A stretch of 5,803 nucleotides of DNA from an uncultured Clostridia bacterium (GTDB lineage Bacteria > Bacillota > Clostridia > Oscillospirales > Ruminococcaceae), in contig CAMYUO010000141.1 in NCBI GenBank assembly GCA_947302065.1, forward strand, positions 1 through 5,803, in the 5' to 3' direction. Shown here one piece after another: positions 5,643 through 5,803 of this stretch. Position 1 is the stretch's first letter. The number at the start of each line of letters is the position of its first letter. Made by a program: the position numbers and the translations under genes. Below the pieces are notes generated by a model. The model saw only the letters and a program-made list of their open reading frames with translations, searched no databases and was not told where the DNA came from.

Positions 5643-5676
5643 CTCCCGTTTATGCGAAAGCATAGCGGGAGTTTTT
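5643..5676. terminator. GNRA-loop terminator, probably bidirectional
   Basis: CTCCCG (5643-5648) pairs with CGGGAG (5666-5671), and TATGC (5651-5655) with GCATA (5660-5664), around a GAAA tetraloop, with one T-G wobble and one bulged T. TTTTT (5672-5676) follows on the + strand. On the minus strand the stem is followed by CGATTTTTTT (5642-5633), so it should stop transcription from both sides. Confidence 0.85.
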
Positions 5677-5715
5677 GCATGACAAAAAACTCGTACAATG
5701 ACAGGAAACAAAACA

Positions 5716-5756
5716 ACACAGCACCGTATCCATTTTGTCCGGATACAGTGCTGTGT
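5716..5756. repeat. Long inverted repeat, possible minus-strand terminator or mRNA leader hairpin
   Basis: ACACAGCAC (5716-5724) pairs with GTGCTGTGT (5748-5756). After one C-A mismatch, GTATCC (5726-5731) pairs with GGATAC (5741-5746), leaving a 9-nt loop. On the + strand no T-run follows, so it would sit in the leader of a gene starting at 5785. On the minus strand it is followed by TGTTTTGTTT, a fair terminator tail for a gene coming from the right. Confidence 0.6.
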
Positions 5757-5784
5757 GAGGAATTCATATTTAGTAGGAAATCAA

Positions 5785-5803
5785 ATGGCTCGTATCGCAT
5801 CAG
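5785..5803 (+). CDS. Possible gene start cut by the window edge
   Basis: ATG at 5785 is preceded by TAGGAAA (5774-5780), a fair ribosome site, and reads M-A-R-I-A-S before the window ends. A TACAAT box at 5694-5699 could be a -10, but no good -35 is placed for it. Six residues are too few to name a family; M-A-R-I-A-S openings occur in DUF6094-type accessory proteins, but that is only a lead. Confidence 0.3.

Larger units (their letters stand above)
5433..5676 (+). ncRNA. Candidate ~240-nt transcript of unknown function (small RNA or short mRNA)
   Basis: The segment is bounded by a near-consensus promoter and a strong terminator. No reading frame in it has a well-placed ribosome site: the only purine-rich stretch (AAAAAAAGG, ending at 5437) is too close to the GTG codons at 5437 and 5440. 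No known RNA family is recognised. It could be a small RNA, a short peptide mRNA, or the leftover of a decayed gene that kept its control signals. Confidence 0.3.

Noticed and set aside
5633..5676. Hairpin and A/T runs as ends of an insertion sequence
   Set aside because: The stem with GAAA loop and T-runs on both sides is explained by a bidirectional terminator; no matching terminal repeats, target duplication or transposase was found.
5462..5800. 112-codon minus-strand ORF across the right end
   Set aside because: It crosses both the bidirectional terminator and the second long hairpin, has no ribosome site, and its product (Phe/Cys/Ser-rich) shows no domain.

Overview
The window looks like chromosomal DNA of a low- to mid-GC, Gram-positive gut Firmicute. 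A Ruminococcus-like Oscillospiraceae is my best guess. The basis is Gram-positive lipoprotein signals followed by Ser/Lys/Ala/Asp linkers, a CWB2 cell-wall-binding surface protein, strong GGAGG-type ribosome sites, and gene families common in that group. The genus is inference from protein style, not from a marker gene. There is no rRNA, tRNA, CRISPR array or complete mobile element.

Left part (1-2680, + strand). The window opens inside a large surface protein. Its visible part has an Ig-like stretch, three degenerate ~75-residue Cys-containing repeats, and a C-terminal triplet of CWB2 domains that anchor such proteins to the wall. A 22-codon ORF with its own ribosome site follows, and its end overlaps the start of a GNAT acetyltransferase gene. 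A gene-poor stretch of about 210 bp comes next, with one short protein-like remnant, and then a strong stem-loop terminator (2639-2677).

Central part (5370-2706, - strand). Four genes packed with a 4-nt overlap or gaps of 13-17 nt form one likely operon, read right to left from a good sigma-A-type promoter (5342-5370). They encode a 70-residue six-Cys protein of unknown function, a lipid-anchored flavodoxin, a lipid-anchored cyclophilin-like protein, and a cytosolic iron-dependent alcohol dehydrogenase of the YqhD/BDH type with all four metal ligands. The theme is redox: two probable extracytoplasmic lipoproteins, one able in principle to bind FMN, made together with a cytosolic NAD(P)H-dependent aldehyde/alcohol enzyme. 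How they cooperate is not shown by the sequence.

Right part (5318-5803). This stretch of about 490 bp has no convincing full gene but is rich in signals. A near-consensus + strand promoter (TTGACA-17-TATCAT) has a perfect 6-bp-arm inverted repeat filling its spacer. It drives a segment of about 240 nt that ends at a GNRA-loop, probably bidirectional, terminator. That segment holds a short coding-like frame broken by one amber codon. A second long inverted repeat and a possible gene start (ATG at 5785) lie at the right edge.
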